Of a DNA stretch of 64,000 bases, positions 1-8,302 are shown in pieces; position 1 is the first letter of the stretch; each line of letters opens with the position of its first letter. Below the pieces are notes generated by a model. It searched no databases. It was not told the origin of the DNA and worked only from the letters and a program-made list of their open reading frames with translations. The translations under genes and the position numbers were made by a program. Source of the DNA: Haloimpatiens sp042688525 (GTDB lineage: Bacteria; Bacillota; Clostridia; Clostridiales; Clostridiaceae); the NCBI RefSeq assembly GCF_042688525.2, contig NZ_JBHWAB010000001.1:2480001-2544000 (forward strand). The letters run 5' to 3'.

Positions 1-64
1 TACACATATTTAATATCATTATACTAAACAAAAAAATGGATATCCTTTTTACTTTCTTTACCAT
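1..64 (-). CDS. 5' end of a probable exported protein (partial)
   Basis: Reading leftwards from position 64 there is an ATG preceded by AGGTG (70-74 on the complement, 5 nt spacing) and an open frame that runs off the window. The 21 visible residues start MVKKVKRISIFLFSIMILN, a lysine-rich start followed by a hydrophobic stretch, which is what a signal peptide or membrane anchor looks like. The gene is divergent from the DUF2953/ytfJ pair. The product cannot be identified from this fragment. Confidence 0.55.
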   Translation of the reverse strand, partial: MVKKVKRISIFLFSIMILNMC

Positions 65-89
65 TATATCACCTCATATTTGATTTCCC

Positions 90-203
90 TTTTCGCAGGA
101 TAAAAGTACTGTTTAGCGAAGGGAAATGATATATTGCATAAGAAACATAAAACAAACAACGCAACATATCATTTCCCGCAGCGATTGCTTTCATCTCCGA
201 AAA
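90..203. repeat. Short, internally deleted copy of the long-hairpin intergenic repeat
   Basis: This stretch begins TTTCGCAGG and ends near CTCCGAAAA. It contains GCGAAGGGAAATGATATATTG at the left and ATATCATTTCCCGCAGCG at the right, the same inverted arms found in the three full copies near 3.9, 33.9 and 51.1 kb. The inner part of about 140 bp (the ACAAGTTCTAAGC arms and the ATTCCGTAGGAAT centre) is missing. It lies between the divergent genes at the left edge, in the same orientation as the copy at 33922-34174. Confidence 0.75.
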
Positions 204-265
204 TTAAATTAATAAATTTTCCATATTTGGTTAAACTATAAATTAGAACAATTGGAGGAATGTGT

Positions 266-838
266 ATGTTTTTATTTTTTGCGGCCATAGTTATTATATT
301 TTTATTATTTCCTATACCAATAAAAATACAATTGAAATTTATGGATAATAAATTTGAACTATACTTTTATAATAAAAAAATAGATTTAAAAAAAACTAAA
401 GATACGGACTCTAAAAAGAAAAAGAAGAAAAGATCTAAACTAAAATATTTTCAAACAAAAAAACTCACTAAAGACATCCTTATAAATATATATAACATAT
501 TAGAATTTAACCCTTTATTTAAGCCTAGTTTAAAGTTTAAATATTATTTATCAATTGGTACTGATGATGCAGCAAAAACTGCCCTACTTTTTGGACTTAT
601 CAACACTATGCCTGCTTATATATATAAATTTTTGAGTAATTTTTTCAAAGTAAAAAAATATAAGTATCATATTAATCCAAACTTTAATAAAAAAGAAATT
701 AACATTCAAATATCGAGTATAATTTTTGCAAATATAGTAAAAGTTATATATATGATATTTAAAATTTTAAGTATATCAAAAAAATACAAAAATAAACCTA
801 CTAATTCAAATAATTTTAAGATGAAGGAGGAATATTAG
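266..838 (+). CDS. DUF2953 domain membrane-associated protein
   Basis: A 190-residue protein with one N-terminal hydrophobic segment (about residues 1-18), then a lysine-rich linker with six consecutive lysines and a basic soluble part. This matches the DUF2953 family, which in clostridia commonly precedes ytfJ; its function is unknown. An ATG at 260 is only 1 nt from the GGAGG at 254-258, whereas the ATG at 266 is 7 nt away, so 266 is preferred. The stop codon overlaps the GTG of ytfJ by one base, so the two genes are translationally coupled. The family call rests on context and general appearance. Confidence 0.7.
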   Translation: MFLFFAAIVIIFLLFPIPIKIQLKFMDNKFELYFYNKKIDLKKTKDTDSKKKKKKRSKLKYFQTKKLTKDILINIYNILEFNPLFKPSLKFKYYLSIGTDDAAKTALLFGLINTMPAYIYKFLSNFFKVKKYKYHINPNFNKKEINIQISSIIFANIVKVIYMIFKILSISKKYKNKPTNSNNFKMKEEY

Positions 839-1287
839 TGGAAAATAATTCTATAGAAAATTTAATGAAAACTACATTAGAAAATTTAAAAGATATGATA
901 GACGTAAATACTATTGTAGGTACTCCAATAGAATCAAAAGATGGTGATTTAATTTTACCTATCTCTAAAGTATCTTTTGGTTTTGCATCTGGGGGAAGTG
1001 AATTTTCTACAAAACAAACTCCTGAACCTAATCCTAAATTACCTTTTGGAGGAGGTTCTGGTGCAGGCGTGTCAGTTAAACCCGTAGCATTTTTAGTAAT
1101 GAAGGGTGACTCTGTTCGCTTACTTTCATTAGATGCAGAAAATACTTATGAAAAAATGATAGATTCTGTTCCTCAAGTTTTTGATATGATAAAAGAAATG
1201 GCTAATAATAAAAAGAAAAAAGATAAAGATTGTTGTAAAGATAATTTAGAAGAACAATTTGATGCATATGAAGATAAGGAATATTAA
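838..1287 (+). CDS. ytfJ: GerW family sporulation protein YtfJ
   Basis: 149 residues. The middle carries the family hallmark: a glycine-rich GGGSGAGVSVKP segment near residues 78-89 followed by the hydrophobic strand VAFLVM. In Bacillus the protein is made in the forespore and affects germination or resistance; the same role is inferred here. The GTG start is preceded by AAGGAGG at 824-830 with 7 nt spacing. A lysine-rich acidic tail ends the protein. It is convergent with scpB, and the two coding ends overlap by 4 nt inside a shared terminator hairpin. Confidence 0.88.
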   Translation: MENNSIENLMKTTLENLKDMIDVNTIVGTPIESKDGDLILPISKVSFGFASGGSEFSTKQTPEPNPKLPFGGGSGAGVSVKPVAFLVMKGDSVRLLSLDAENTYEKMIDSVPQVFDMIKEMANNKKKKDKDCCKDNLEEQFDAYEDKEY

Positions 1288-1306
1288 TTTTCCTTATCTT
1301 CTTTTT
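1270..1306. terminator. Bidirectional terminator overlapping the stops of ytfJ and scpB
   Basis: A perfect 12-bp stem, GAAGATAAGGAA (1270-1281) with TTCCTTATCTTC (1290-1301), has an 8-nt loop holding the ytfJ stop codon and the scpB stop. T-rich sequence follows on the + strand (1302-1306). The hairpin codes for the last residues of both proteins. Confidence 0.75.
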
Positions 1307-1898
1307 CATTTTGATCTATTATATCTTCATGTGTTATATCATTTGTAAGCTCTTGTAAAGCTGGTAAATCCTTTACCTTCTCTAGTCCAAAATGTTTTAA
1401 AAATTTGTCACTTGTAGCATATAAAATAGGTCTACCTGGAACTTCTTTTCTGCCACATTCCTTTATAAGTTCTTTTTCTGAAAGTCTTGATATTGCCTTA
1501 TCACATTTTACCCCTCTTATTTCTTCAACATCTATTCTTGTTATAGGTTGTTTATATGCAATAATTGCTAAAGTCTCTAATGAAGCTTGCGATAAAGAAT
1601 GTTTTACATTTACTTTTAAAAGCTTTTGAACATACTCACTATTTTCACTTCTTGTAACTAATTGATAACATTCATCTATTTTTATTATTTTTATACCTCT
1701 TTCTTCCCTGTTATAGCAATCCATCATTTCATTTAACAACTGCTTTGTATATTTTATAGAGGAACTTAGAATTGAAGCTATTTGATTAATTTTTAATGGT
1801 TCTCCACTAACAAACAATAAGGATTCTATTATAGAAAAAAACTTCTTTTTTCTAGAAACTTGTTCTATTTCTATTTGATCTATGTTATTTTCCATCAC
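1284..1898 (-). CDS. scpB: Segregation and condensation protein B
   Basis: 204 residues, the usual length for ScpB, the dimeric winged-helix kleisin-associated subunit of the SMC-ScpAB complex that compacts and segregates the chromosome. Recognisable family segments are ESLLFVSGEPL near the N-terminus and ETLAIIAYKQPITR in the middle, followed by the second winged helix (EIRGV, GRKEVPGRP). The start is a GTG at 1898 with AGGGA 9 nt upstream; the adjacent ATG at 1895 is an alternative. It overlaps scpA by 14 nt, indicating coupled translation of the two partners. Confidence 0.93.
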   Translation of the reverse strand: MMENNIDQIEIEQVSRKKKFFSIIESLLFVSGEPLKINQIASILSSSIKYTKQLLNEMMDCYNREERGIKIIKIDECYQLVTRSENSEYVQKLLKVNVKHSLSQASLETLAIIAYKQPITRIDVEEIRGVKCDKAISRLSEKELIKECGRKEVPGRPILYATSDKFLKHFGLEKVKDLPALQELTNDITHEDIIDQNEKEDKEN

Positions 1899-2640
1899 TA
1901 TTTACTGTCCCTTCTAAATATATTTCTGTAAAATTACCATCTTGATATACATTTATTACTTTTAGTTTTATTAATTCTAGTAGTGCTAAAAATGTAACTA
2001 CTACCTCTATCTTAACTGAACATTCTTCGATAACTTCTGAAAATTTAAATTTTGACTTCTCGTTAATTTTGTTTTTCAAGTAAGTCATTTTATCTTCAAC
2101 TTTAAAATTGTCAATTATCATTTCTTTTTTAATAGAATTATTGTGATTAGTTTTATTTATATACCTATTCATAACAGAATTATAAATGTTAAAAAGGTCA
2201 AGCATAGTAACCTTTTTTAAGAAATCTAAACTTTTATCTATTTTTTTATTCTCAATAATCTCAGGTTTTTTACTAAAAACTATCCCTGCAGTATTTTCTC
2301 TTTCTTTCAAAAATGCTGCAACCTTTTTAAATTTATTATATTCAATTAACTTGTCCATTAATTCTTTTCTAGGATCCATATTTTCATCATTTTCATCATT
2401 TTCTTCTTTTCTTTTAGGAAGTAATAATCTTGATTTAATTTCTAATAAAGTAGCTGCAATAACTATAAATTCTGAAGTAATTTCTAGGTCCATTTCTTTC
2501 ATACTATTAATATATTCTAAGTATTGATTAGTAATTTCATGTATTTTTATATCATAAATATCCATTTTATTCTTTTTTATAAGATGCAGTAATAAATCAA
2601 ATGGTCCTTCAAAATTATGTATTTTTATTTTTAATGACAT
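1885..2640 (-). CDS. scpA: Segregation and condensation protein A (kleisin)
   Basis: 251 residues. The N-terminus shows the kleisin signature FEGPFDLLLHLIKKNKMDIYDI, and the segment AATLLEIKSRLLLPK is also typical. ScpA bridges the SMC heads together with ScpB. A strongly acidic, Asn/Glu-rich linker follows. The start has GGAGAG 7 nt upstream, and the first 26 nt lie inside the end of cca, so cca-scpA-scpB form an overlapping operon. Confidence 0.93.
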   Translation of the reverse strand: MSLKIKIHNFEGPFDLLLHLIKKNKMDIYDIKIHEITNQYLEYINSMKEMDLEITSEFIVIAATLLEIKSRLLLPKRKEENDENDENMDPRKELMDKLIEYNKFKKVAAFLKERENTAGIVFSKKPEIIENKKIDKSLDFLKKVTMLDLFNIYNSVMNRYINKTNHNNSIKKEMIIDNFKVEDKMTYLKNKINEKSKFKFSEVIEECSVKIEVVVTFLALLELIKLKVINVYQDGNFTEIYLEGTVNSDGK

Positions 2641-3823
2641 TAATAATCTCTCCTATATTTTCTTTAACATATTGTTTACCTAATTCGAGATTTGTATTTA
2701 ATTGAAGATTATTAAAATACTCAATAATTTCTCCAATAATTTTCCCTCTTTCTGATGACATTTCTATTATATCCTTACCTTTTATATCATAATCCAATTC
2801 TTTCATTTTATTGAAACATATAATCTTATAAACTAATGTTTTATCCCATGACATTAACATAATATCATATGGATTTAGTTTGTTTAAAACTTTATATATT
2901 CTATCATTATCACTATATAAAAATAATTCCTTTGAATTTATTTCATCATAATATATATTTTTAAAAGCTTGTTTAATATCTTTATCTATAATTGAATTAT
3001 CTATGAATTTATACTTAAAACTCTTGTCTTTTAAACTTAAAAATAAATTAAGTAATCGTAGAGTCTTATCATCATATTTAAACAACTTATTATCTTTTCC
3101 TAACATCCCAAGATTTAAATCTAATATTTCAACCTCTGAACACTTTCTATACATTTCTATCCACTTATCTTCTTCACATATAAGAAGTAACTCTTTTATT
3201 ATTCTATCATTACTTACAGTGTTTAATACTTTATTCTTTACACACTCCATAATCTCTTTTTCATCAACTAATTTTAAATCACATCTAACAGAATATCTTA
3301 CAGCTCTGAAAATTCTTGTAGCATCTTCATAATAAGTATTTTCTCTTATCTTTTTTAATTTTTTATTTTTTAAATCTTTCAATCCACCAAATATATCAAT
3401 CAATTCATCATTAATCAAATCATATGCCATGGCATTTACGGTAAAGTCTCTTCTATATAAATCATCTTTAATATGTGAAGGGATTATATCTGGAAGTGAA
3501 CCTTTATATTTATATATTTCTTTTCTACACCTAATTATATCAATTTGCACTCCATTATTAAATAATAGAGTAGAAGTTTGAAATTTTTCGTAATAATTAA
3601 TCTTTTTAACATTAGATATATTTTCAATGAATAAAATAGGATCTGTATCTACACATATATCAATATCTTTTGGTTTTTTGTGCAATAAAAAATCACGCAC
3701 AGCTCCACCAACAATATAAGCATTTATATCATTATCTTTAAAAAATTTGATAAGCTGCTCTAAAATATCTTTTTCTTTAGTATCAAAATTATTTATTATA
3801 TCCAAATGTAACAACCTTTCCAC
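2615..3823 (-). CDS. cca: CCA tRNA nucleotidyltransferase / polyA polymerase family
   Basis: 402 residues. It is a class II nucleotidyltransferase: the N-terminal catalytic domain has the motif VGGAVRDFLL and then DIDICVD, holding the two metal-binding aspartates. The next block, RRDFTVNAMAYD, recognises nucleotides, and RIFRAVRYSVR begins the neck domain. These enzymes add or repair the tRNA 3' CCA. The start is uncertain: the GTG at 3823 lacks a well-spaced Shine-Dalgarno, and in-frame TTG codons a few residues later follow AAGGTGG and GGAAAGG. A long-hairpin repeat fills the upstream gap. Confidence 0.88.
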   Translation of the reverse strand: MERLLHLDIINNFDTKEKDILEQLIKFFKDNDINAYIVGGAVRDFLLHKKPKDIDICVDTDPILFIENISNVKKINYYEKFQTSTLLFNNGVQIDIIRCRKEIYKYKGSLPDIIPSHIKDDLYRRDFTVNAMAYDLINDELIDIFGGLKDLKNKKLKKIRENTYYEDATRIFRAVRYSVRCDLKLVDEKEIMECVKNKVLNTVSNDRIIKELLLICEEDKWIEMYRKCSEVEILDLNLGMLGKDNKLFKYDDKTLRLLNLFLSLKDKSFKYKFIDNSIIDKDIKQAFKNIYYDEINSKELFLYSDNDRIYKVLNKLNPYDIMLMSWDKTLVYKIICFNKMKELDYDIKGKDIIEMSSERGKIIGEIIEYFNNLQLNTNLELGKQYVKENIGEIINVIKNKNT

Positions 3824-3940
3824 CTTATTTTCACCATATTATTATACTATACTACCAAAGCAAAACAAAGGCATATATTGCTTCCAAGACCTTTATCTTA
3901 ACTGTCTTTTGTGCAATACATGCCTTCTTGATTAAAATCT

Positions 3941-4193
3941 CAACTCTCGCAAATGAAATACGGTTGCTTCGGGAAATGATATATTTCTCTGAAACCTTTC
4001 ACTTCAGTAACAAGTTCTAAGCTTTACTCATATTGAAAAAAGATTTTTTAATTAATATTCCGTAGGAATCAGTAATTAAAAAATAACTTTTTTCAAATTC
4101 GTAAAACTAAGATCTTGTAAACTTTGTTCAAATGTTTCTTACGCAATATATTATTTTCCTTCGCTAAACAGTATTTTTATCCTGTGAAAGTTG
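3941..4193. repeat. Long-hairpin intergenic repeat, full copy 1
   Basis: About 253 bp from CAACTCTCGC to GTGAAAGTTG. The outer arms (GAAATGATATATT and ATATATTATTTTCC) and the inner arms (ACAAGTTCTAAGC with CTAAGATCTTGT, and TTGAAAAAAG with CTTTTTTCAA) are inverted around the centre ATTCCGTAGGAAT. It fills most of the cca-dacF gap (3824-4205) and is in the same orientation as the copy at 51125-51398. No ORF was seen inside it. Confidence 0.88.
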
Positions 4194-4205
4194 TAAAATA
4201 TAAAT

Positions 4206-5387
4206 TTAAACTGCAAAATCAAATAACTTACTGAAATTTAATTTTATATTATCAAAAATAGTATATGCCCTTACATCTCTATCGCTATATATTGGAATCT
4301 TAGTGTAAAGTTTATCTCCTATATATACTTCGCAATTTCCAACTATTTCACCTTTTTTATATTCTTTTTTCTTTTTGTTTATGACACATTTTTTAGTTAT
4401 CTTGCTATTTGAGCCTTTTTCAACTATTGCGCTTAGATTCTTACTACTCTTTGCAATAAAAAATCTACTTCCTTTTTTATTTAATTTAATAGTATCTACA
4501 GTTTGACCTTTTGTTAGAACTTTCTTTATTTCGAATTTTGAAAATCCATAGTTCATTAACATACTTGCATCTCTATTTCTCACCTTATAAGTTGGGGCTC
4601 CCATTATTATAGCTAACATTCTAACCCCATCTCTTTTAGCTGTAGCTGAAATACAATATTTTGCTTCATTTGTAAAACCAGTTTTTAATCCGTCACAACC
4701 TTTAAAAAATCTAACTAGTTTATTATGATTTACTAACCCTATAGGACTTTTTCTTCCTTCAGATATAGTTTCCATATATGTACCAGTATATTTTAAAATT
4801 TTAGGATGTTTTAACAACTCTCTTGACATTATTGATATGTCGCAGGCACTTGTCAAATGTCCTTCTGCTGAAATACCGTGACAATTTTTAAATGTAGTAT
4901 CCTTCATGCCTAATTCTTTTGCTTTTTTATTCATCATAACTACAAAATTTTCTTCACTGCCGCCTATATATTCAGCTAATGCAACTGCTGCATCATTTCC
5001 TGATGCTATTGCTACTCCTTTTAAAAGTTCTTCTACCGTTCTTACCTCGCCAGTATCTAGCAGCATACTACTATTTCCACCTTGACCCATTTTCTTTGCA
5101 TTTTCACTAACAGTTACTTTATCACTTAATTTTATTTTCCCTTTATCAACATTTTCCATTGTTAAAAGCATTGTCATTATTTTTGTAACAGAAGCTGGTG
5201 CAAACTTTTCATGTGAATTTTTGTCAAATATTATTTTGCCACTTTCTGGTTCCATTAGTAGTGCAGATTTTGCTTCAATTTTTATATTTTCATCATTTGT
5301 TTCTGCTTTCGCAATAATTGGTTTAAATTGTATCAAAAAACAAAAAATCAGAACTGAGCTTAAAATAAATTTACTATTTTTTTTCAT
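4206..5387 (-). CDS. dacF: D-alanyl-D-alanine carboxypeptidase (DacF-type, peptidase S11)
   Basis: About 393 residues with a signal peptide (lysines, a hydrophobic run, then a cut near AKAE at residue 28). The catalytic motifs of S11 penicillin-binding proteins are all present: SVTK (about residues 66-69), SGN (about 129-131) and KTG (about 236-238), followed by a beta-rich C-terminal domain. It trims the terminal D-Ala of peptidoglycan stem peptides outside the membrane; the DacF assignment (spore cortex) comes from family and neighbours. The ATG at 5387 is favoured over the one at 5393, which directly abuts the AAGG ribosome-binding sequence. Confidence 0.88.
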   Translation of the reverse strand: MKKNSKFILSSVLIFCFLIQFKPIIAKAETNDENIKIEAKSALLMEPESGKIIFDKNSHEKFAPASVTKIMTMLLTMENVDKGKIKLSDKVTVSENAKKMGQGGNSSMLLDTGEVRTVEELLKGVAIASGNDAAVALAEYIGGSEENFVVMMNKKAKELGMKDTTFKNCHGISAEGHLTSACDISIMSRELLKHPKILKYTGTYMETISEGRKSPIGLVNHNKLVRFFKGCDGLKTGFTNEAKYCISATAKRDGVRMLAIIMGAPTYKVRNRDASMLMNYGFSKFEIKKVLTKGQTVDTIKLNKKGSRFFIAKSSKNLSAIVEKGSNSKITKKCVINKKKKEYKKGEIVGNCEVYIGDKLYTKIPIYSDRDVRAYTIFDNIKLNFSKLFDFAV

Positions 5388-5463
5388 TTCCATCCTTCCC
5401 TTCGAAAAATTTTACATAATTATTTTTACCAATATTGCAAAATATTATTACTACAAAAAATAA

Positions 5464-5521
5464 TAAAAAAAAGAGACTGCCTTGCCACAGAAATTACTTT
5501 CTATTTTAAGACAATCCCTCT
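5464..5521 (-). terminator. Rho-independent terminator after the first PNP gene
   Basis: On the minus strand AGAGGGATTGTCTT (5521-5508) pairs with AAGGCAGTCTCT (5483-5472) with a 2-nt bulge and two G-T pairs, followed by an uninterrupted run of Ts (5471-5464). It separates the PNP pair from dacF. Confidence 0.75.
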
Positions 5522-5529
5522 TCTTTGTA

Positions 5530-6348
5530 TTATAACTGTTTAACTACTTCTTTTACTAAAGATACAAACTTAACCTTTGCTCTGTTAGCGGTTTCAACCA
5601 CTTTTGCATGGTCTAATGGTTCTAACTCATCGGCTAGTGCCATATCTGTAATACATGATATTCCTATAACTTTCATAGACATATGATTGGCAACTATTAC
5701 CTCAGGAACAGTAGACATTCCTACAGCATCTCCACCTATTCTTCTAAGTAATCTTAGTTCAGCAGGTGTTTCATATGTTGGACCTGATAGAGCAATATAA
5801 ACACCCTTTTGAATTTTTATATCCAATTCTTTTGCACATTTTTCTACTAATTTGCCAAGTTCCCTATTATAGGCTTCTGACATATCTGGGAATCTTGCTC
5901 CTAACTCATCATAATTTTTTCCCATCAAAGGGTTATCCCCTATTAAATTTATATGATCTGTTATTAGCATTAAATCTCCAGCTTCAAAATTAGGATTCAT
6001 TCCACCAGCTGCATTTGTAACTATAATCTTCTCTATACCTAATGCTTTCATTACTCTTACAGGGAAGGTAACCGCTTCCATAGTGTTGCCTTCATAATAG
6101 TGAAATCTACCATTCATAGCTATTACTTTTTTTCCATTTAAGTCCCCTATTATTAATTCGCCTGCATGACCCTTTACTGTTGAAACAGGAAATCCAGGAA
6201 TATCTTTATATTTGATGACCTTTTTATTATCAATATCATCAACAATACTTCCAAGTCCACTTCCAAGTATTATAGCTGAATCAATCTTAGAATTATCAAT
6301 AGAATAAATATATTCTTTTGCCTTATTAATTTTTTCTAATAAATTCAT
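5530..6348 (-). CDS. Purine-nucleoside phosphorylase paralogue with Asp at the base-specificity position
   Basis: About 272 residues of the trimeric PNP/MTAP family, which split purine nucleosides with phosphate. Family motifs: GSGLGS, GHAG (phosphate site), GRFHYYEG, VTNAAGG, GPTYETPAE and GMSTVPE. In the C-terminal segment it reads CITDMA (codon at 5644-5646) where the neighbouring paralogue reads CITNMA; this is the position of Asn243 in human PNP, and Asp there favours 6-aminopurines. The paralogue lies 50 nt upstream in the same direction. The start at 6348 gives 7 nt from GGGG; the ATG at 6354 is too close. Confidence 0.9.
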   Translation of the reverse strand: MNLLEKINKAKEYIYSIDNSKIDSAIILGSGLGSIVDDIDNKKVIKYKDIPGFPVSTVKGHAGELIIGDLNGKKVIAMNGRFHYYEGNTMEAVTFPVRVMKALGIEKIIVTNAAGGMNPNFEAGDLMLITDHINLIGDNPLMGKNYDELGARFPDMSEAYNRELGKLVEKCAKELDIKIQKGVYIALSGPTYETPAELRLLRRIGGDAVGMSTVPEVIVANHMSMKVIGISCITDMALADELEPLDHAKVVETANRAKVKFVSLVKEVVKQL

Positions 6349-6398
6349 AATCATACCCCACTTTAACTATCCTAAATTTTGTTTATTAAACTACACAA

Positions 6399-7214
6399 TT
6401 ACATACTTTTAACTATTTCTTTAACAAGTTTTATAAATGTATTTTTTACTCTATTTGAAGTTTCAATAACTTCTGCATGATTTAATGGTTGATCAAGTAT
6501 TCCTGCTGCCATATTAGTTATACATGAAATACCTAAAACTTTTAATCCACAATGATTTGCTGCTATAACTTCTGGTACTGTTGACATTCCTACAGCATCT
6601 CCACCTAATGCTCTTACCATTCTTATTTCTGCAGGTGTTTCATATGTAGGACCAGTCATCATTAAATAAACTCCCTCTTTTACATCAACATCAAGTTTTG
6701 ATGCAACATCTTTTGCTAATTTTATTAAGTCTTTGCTATAAGCTTCTGACATATCTGGGAATCTTGGTCCAATTTCTTCTTCATTCTTGCCCATTAATGG
6801 ATTGTTAAATGCAAAATTTATATGATCATTTATTAACATTAAATCGCCAGGTTTAAATTCTGTATTTACTCCACCAGCAGCATTAGTAACTATTAAATTC
6901 TTTACTCCTAGATTTTTCATTATATAAACTGGTAATGATAATGTTTCCATTTTATTGCCTTCATAATAATGAAATCTACCTTGCATCATTATAACTTTTT
7001 TACCATTTAATTTACCAAAAACATATTGACCTGCATGACCTTTTACTGTTGATGTTGGCATATTAGGAATATCTGCATATTTAATTATTACTTTATCTTC
7101 AACTTCTTCTGCTAAAACTCCTAGTCCAGAACCTAAAATGATACCGATTTCTGGTTCATCATTTAAAATTCCTTTTACATATTCAACACTTTCCTTTATT
7201 CTTGCTAATTCCAT
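6399..7214 (-). CDS. punA: Purine-nucleoside phosphorylase (6-oxopurine type)
   Basis: 271 residues with the full PNP set: GSGLGV, GHAG, GRFHYYEG, VTNAAGG, GPTYETPAE, GMSTVPE and CITNMA. The Asn in CITNMA corresponds to the residue that recognises the 6-oxo group, so inosine/guanosine are the expected substrates. GGAGG lies 8 nt before the ATG. It is very similar along its whole length to the next gene downstream and probably arose with it by tandem duplication. Likely role: purine salvage. Confidence 0.92.
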   Translation of the reverse strand: MELARIKESVEYVKGILNDEPEIGIILGSGLGVLAEEVEDKVIIKYADIPNMPTSTVKGHAGQYVFGKLNGKKVIMMQGRFHYYEGNKMETLSLPVYIMKNLGVKNLIVTNAAGGVNTEFKPGDLMLINDHINFAFNNPLMGKNEEEIGPRFPDMSEAYSKDLIKLAKDVASKLDVDVKEGVYLMMTGPTYETPAEIRMVRALGGDAVGMSTVPEVIAANHCGLKVLGISCITNMAAGILDQPLNHAEVIETSNRVKNTFIKLVKEIVKSM

Positions 7215-7250
7215 TTTTGTTCCTCCTTAGTTGTTTTATATTTAAAATAA

Positions 7251-7270
7251 ATACGTGAATAACCACGTAT
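7251..7270 (-). terminator. Possible weak terminator after the xerD-like gene
   Basis: ATACGTG (7251-7257) and CACGTAT (7264-7270) form a perfect 7-bp stem with a 6-nt loop directly after the recombinase stop codon. On the minus strand it is followed by TTATTTTAA, a weak T tract. Confidence 0.4.
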
Positions 7271-7272
7271 GA

Positions 7273-8154
7273 TTAAGCTCTTGGATGCGTTTTCTTATAT
7301 ATTTCTGCTATCTTACTCTTTTTTGATACACTTGAATAAATTTGAGTAGCTGCAATATTAGAATGACCCAATAACTCTTGAACTATTCTTAAATCTGCAC
7401 CATTTTGTAATAAGTGTACTGCAAAAGAATGTCTTAAAGTGTACGCATTTATATTTTTGTTTATATTAGCTTCTTCTGTGTAATACTTTATAATTTTCCA
7501 AAACCCTTGACGTGTAAGCTTGCCGCCGTGAGTATTGAAAAATAAATAATCTAGATTGTTTACATTAAAACTCTTTCTAATCTTTAAATACTCTTCAATG
7601 CAATTAACTGCATAAGAACCTATAGGAATAATTCTTTCTTTTTTTCTACTGCCTCTACACTTAATATAATTTAACTTAACATCTACATCATATATTGTCA
7701 AATTTAAAAGCTCAGATACTCTAATTCCAGTGGCATACATAACCTCTAGCATTGTCTTATCCCGCATACCTTTATGCGTACTTAAATCTGGTTTAGATAA
7801 TAAAATATCAACTTCTTCAACTGTTAATATGTCTGGTAAATTTCTTTTTATTTTTGGAATCTCATATTTAAATGTTGGATCTTCTTCTACAAATCCATTA
7901 ATTATAAGATATCTATAAAAACTTCTTATTGAAACAATATTCCTTACTATAGAACTATTAGCCATACCTTGTCGTTGTAAACTCTGTACATAAGCCATTA
8001 CAGTTACTACATCAATATTTAAGATATCTTCCTCTCTGTTTACTGTAAACTCTATAAAACGTTTAATATCTCGAATATAAGCATCCATAGTATTATCTGA
8101 TAATTTCTTTTTTTTAATACTTTCAATGTATCCAGGTAACAAATCATTATTCAT
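7273..8154 (-). CDS. xerD: XerD-like tyrosine recombinase with a substituted box II residue
   Basis: 293 residues: an N-terminal SAM-like core-binding domain (about 1-100) and a C-terminal catalytic domain. Catalytic residues visible are Arg145 (GIRVSEL), a Lys in GSRKKER (171-172), Arg241 (TLRHSF), His264 (LLGHS) and Tyr273 (QIYS). The usual His of the HxLR box is Tyr238 (AYTLR; codon at 7441-7443). Xer enzymes resolve chromosome dimers at dif; Bacillus has xerD in the corresponding place before PNP and dacF, which supports that role. AGGAG sits 7 nt before the ATG. Confidence 0.85.
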   Translation of the reverse strand: MNNDLLPGYIESIKKKKLSDNTMDAYIRDIKRFIEFTVNREEDILNIDVVTVMAYVQSLQRQGMANSSIVRNIVSIRSFYRYLIINGFVEEDPTFKYEIPKIKRNLPDILTVEEVDILLSKPDLSTHKGMRDKTMLEVMYATGIRVSELLNLTIYDVDVKLNYIKCRGSRKKERIIPIGSYAVNCIEEYLKIRKSFNVNNLDYLFFNTHGGKLTRQGFWKIIKYYTEEANINKNINAYTLRHSFAVHLLQNGADLRIVQELLGHSNIAATQIYSSVSKKSKIAEIYKKTHPRA

Positions 8155-8302
8155 AATATTACTCCTATAATTATCTTTAATTTTATACTAAAATATTTTA
8201 GAACAATATTCAAGACATTTTTTGAAATTTTATTTATATAATATCAAATATATCATATTTTTTTAATATAACTTAAATTTTGAATGGAATACCAAAATTA
8301 AC

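Noticed and set aside
3941..4193. CRISPR array or short tandem repeats
   Set aside because: The repeat arms are inverted and nested, not direct repeats with spacers, and there are no cas genes.
6399..7214. Assembly duplication of one PNP gene
   Set aside because: The two copies differ throughout in DNA and protein sequence, so they are true paralogues.
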